In this document: positions 62,321-64,000 of the stretch, piece by piece
Layout: each line of letters opens with the position of its first letter
Numbering within the stretch: position 1 is the first letter of the stretch
Assembly: GCF_023101205.1 (NCBI RefSeq)
Contig: NZ_CP078078.1
Location: 496,001 to 560,000 of the forward strand
DNA length: 64,000 nt
Direction of reading: 5' to 3'
Origin: Microbacterium aurugineum
GTDB taxonomy: Bacteria; Actinomycetota; Actinomycetes; Actinomycetales; Microbacteriaceae
Notes under the pieces: generated by a model
The model's database searches: none
What the model was told of the DNA's origin: nothing
The model's input: the letters and a program-made list of their open reading frames with translations, nothing else
Program-made: the position numbers and the translations under genes

Positions 62321-63900
62321 GCGCGCGCGACGACATCGCCGCCGGCCGCACGAGTCTCGGCATCGAATTGGGGTCGACGCGGATCAAAGCCTGCCTGGTC
62401 GGCTCGGACCCGGCCGAGGTGCTCGCCACCGGAACCTTCTCCTGGGAGAACCGCCTCGAAGACGGCCTGTGGACCTACGCGCTCGACGACGTCTGGACCG
62501 GCCTGCGAGCCGCATATGCCGGGCTCGTGGACGACGTCGAGCGGCGGCACGGCCTCCGCCCCGAGACGTTCGGGGCGATCGGCATCTCGGCGATGATGCA
62601 CGGCTACCTCGCCCTCGACACCGACGGTGAGCTGCTCGTCCCGTTCCGCACCTGGCGCAACACGAACACGGGGCCCGCCGCCGCCGAGCTCCGCGCGGCT
62701 CTCGGGGTGAACATCCCGCTGCGCTGGTCGATCGCGCACCTGCATCAGGCCGTGATCGATGCGGAACCGCACCTGCCCCGCCTCGACTTCGTCACGACGC
62801 TCGCGGGGTACGTGCACCACGCACTGACCGGCGAGCGCGTCCTGGGGGTGGGCGACGCCTCGGGCATGTTCCCGATCGACGCGGCCACGGCCGACTACGA
62901 CGCGGGGATGCTGCGGTCCTACACCGAGCTCGCGGGCGATCGGCTTCCCGCCTCGCTGACCGCGCTGCTCCCGGCGGTGCGGGTGGCGGGAGCAGCGGCA
63001 GGGACGCTCACCGACGACGGTGCCGCCCTCCTCGACCCCACCGGAGCGCTGCGGCCGGGCATCCCCCTGTGCCCGCCCGAGGGGGACGCTGGAACCGGGA
63101 TGGTGGCGACGAACGCCGTGGCTCCGCGCACCGGAAACGTGAGTGCCGGCACGAGCATCTTCGCGATGGTCGTGCTGGAGCGGCCGCTGGCGGAGCAGCA
63201 CGACGAACTCGACCTCGTCACCACCCCGGCGGGAGACGCCGTGGCGATGGTGCACTGCAACAACGGGGCCAGTGAGCTCGCCGCGTGGGCGGGGCTGTTC
63301 GGACGCTTCGCCGCAGCGGCGGGGCAGCCTCTCGACGAGGACGCCGTGTTCGACGTGCTGTTCCGCGAGGCACTGGCAGGAGAAGCCGACGCCGGCGGGC
63401 TGCTCGCCTACAACCACCTGGCCGGAGAGCCGATCGCCGGGCTCGCCGCCGGGCGACCGCTGTTCGTCCGCACGCCCGACAGCGACTTCCACCTCGCCAA
63501 CTTCGTGCGTGCGCAGGTGTACGGCGTGTTCGGCACCCTCGCCCTGGGCATGCAGATGCTGACCGCGGAGGGCGTGGAGCTGGACAGGATGCTCGCCCAC
63601 GGAGGCATGTTCCGCACCGCCGGGGTCGCCCAGCGGTTCCTCGCCGGGGCGCTCGCGGCTCCGGTCGCGGTCGGCGACCTGGCCTCGGAAGGCGGGGCAT
63701 GGGGCATCGCGGTGCTCGCTTCCTACCTCGCCGCGGCCGACGAGTTCACGCTGGGGGACTACCTCGACCAGCGGGTCTTCGCCTCGGCATCCGTCGCTGT
63801 CGTCGACCCTGATCCGGCGGACGTCGCCGGCTTCTCGTCCTACCTCGATCGCTACCGCGCGGGTCTGGCCGTCGAGGCTGCGGCCGTCGCATCCCTCTGA
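62317..63900 (+). CDS. araB: FGGY-family carbohydrate kinase, probable L-ribulokinase
   Basis: A 527-residue kinase. The phosphate-binding start LGIELGSTRIKACLVGSD is at about residues 14-31. FGGY_N carries FGAIGISAMMHGYLALDTDG and the domain boundary AGTGMVATNAVAPRTGNVSAGT. FGGY_C has MVHCNNGASELAAWAGLFGR and AHGGMFRTAGVAQRFLAGAL. Canonical AraB motifs are diverged, and xylulokinase-like relatives exist; its position between araD and araA makes ribulokinase the best call. It overlaps araD (ATGA). Confidence 0.85.
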   Translation: MSARDDIAAGRTSLGIELGSTRIKACLVGSDPAEVLATGTFSWENRLEDGLWTYALDDVWTGLRAAYAGLVDDVERRHGLRPETFGAIGISAMMHGYLALDTDGELLVPFRTWRNTNTGPAAAELRAALGVNIPLRWSIAHLHQAVIDAEPHLPRLDFVTTLAGYVHHALTGERVLGVGDASGMFPIDAATADYDAGMLRSYTELAGDRLPASLTALLPAVRVAGAAAGTLTDDGAALLDPTGALRPGIPLCPPEGDAGTGMVATNAVAPRTGNVSAGTSIFAMVVLERPLAEQHDELDLVTTPAGDAVAMVHCNNGASELAAWAGLFGRFAAAAGQPLDEDAVFDVLFREALAGEADAGGLLAYNHLAGEPIAGLAAGRPLFVRTPDSDFHLANFVRAQVYGVFGTLALGMQMLTAEGVELDRMLAHGGMFRTAGVAQRFLAGALAAPVAVGDLASEGGAWGIAVLASYLAAADEFTLGDYLDQRVFASASVAVVDPDPADVAGFSSYLDRYRAGLAVEAAAVASL

Positions 63901-63932
63901 CGCATCTGCGCTTCACTCGAAAGGCACGCCCC

Positions 63933-64000
63933 ATGGCTCTCACCACCTCGCTCGACGGCTACGAAGTCTGGTTCCTCACCGGCAGCCAGCATCTCTACGG
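63933..64000 (+). CDS. araA: L-arabinose isomerase, 5' end only
   Basis: Only the first 22 codons are inside the window: after ATG at 63933 the frame reads YEVWFLTGSQHLYG, the highly conserved N-terminus of AraA. The gap from araB is 32 nt, and GAAAGG (63919-63924) precedes the start. It isomerises L-arabinose to L-ribulose and completes the araDBA operon. Confidence 0.9.
   Translation, partial: MALTTSLDGYEVWFLTGSQHLY

Overview
The window is one 64 kb stretch of high-GC actinobacterial chromosome. The organism is most probably a Microbacteriaceae member close to Microbacterium. This is inferred from GTG and TTG starts, ATGA-overlapped operons, paralogous CPBP membrane proteins, an MsiK-dependent style of sugar importer (no ATPase in the operon), the AztABCD-type zinc system and the codon usage; no 16S gene is present.

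Region 1 (1-12 kb) is accessory and eroded. After a partial MetE/UROD-like gene and tRNA-Ser(CGA) come an SDR/TetR pair and a locus built from three CPBP intramembrane-protease genes, a berberine-bridge-type flavoprotein, an unknown membrane protein and a TetR regulator. Four 17-bp near-palindromes, two in each of two promoter regions, look like operators of that TetR. Between the intact genes lie decayed ones: an NAD(P)-binding fragment, a condensation-type acyltransferase with two frame changes, an SDR/ArsR pair that lost both 5' ends at a common point, and a GDSL 5' end joined to a beta-lactamase 3' end. A TetR/alpha-beta-hydrolase pair follows.

Region 2 (11.4-16 kb) holds a zinc-starvation module (CobW-like protein, zinc-free ribosomal protein bL36 and a Zur box, next to a truncated Fur/Zur gene), small membrane proteins, and a divergent two-component system whose kinase overlaps a 35-codon small ORF.

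Region 3 (16-24.6 kb) is a complete protocatechuate branch of the beta-ketoadipate pathway: pobA, an IclR regulator and pcaHGBDCIJF. It runs from 4-hydroxybenzoate to succinyl-CoA and acetyl-CoA, with six 4-nt overlaps.

Region 4 (24.6-35.5 kb) has a TetR/SDR pair with a 17-bp perfect palindrome, a second CPBP group with a DUF805 protein, a GNAT protein, a zinc importer of the Azt type with two propeller lipoproteins and a second Zur box, a HAD hydrolase and a PIN-toxin remnant.

Region 5 (35.5-45.4 kb) contains a copper-export operon (copZ-copA-copB) behind two CsoR-type boxes, PEP synthase with its regulatory kinase/phosphatase, a small DUF7882-like protein and a ThrE-type exporter.

Region 6 (45.5-64 kb) is a plant-polysaccharide locus: two carbohydrate ABC importers without ATPases, a GH3 glycosidase, a GH51 arabinofuranosidase, three LacI regulators each near a CG-centred palindrome, an alditol-oxidase-like flavoprotein, a sugar-nucleotide-type epimerase, and araD-araB-araA. 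Arabinan fragments are probably imported, cut to L-arabinose and passed through isomerase, kinase and epimerase to xylulose 5-phosphate.
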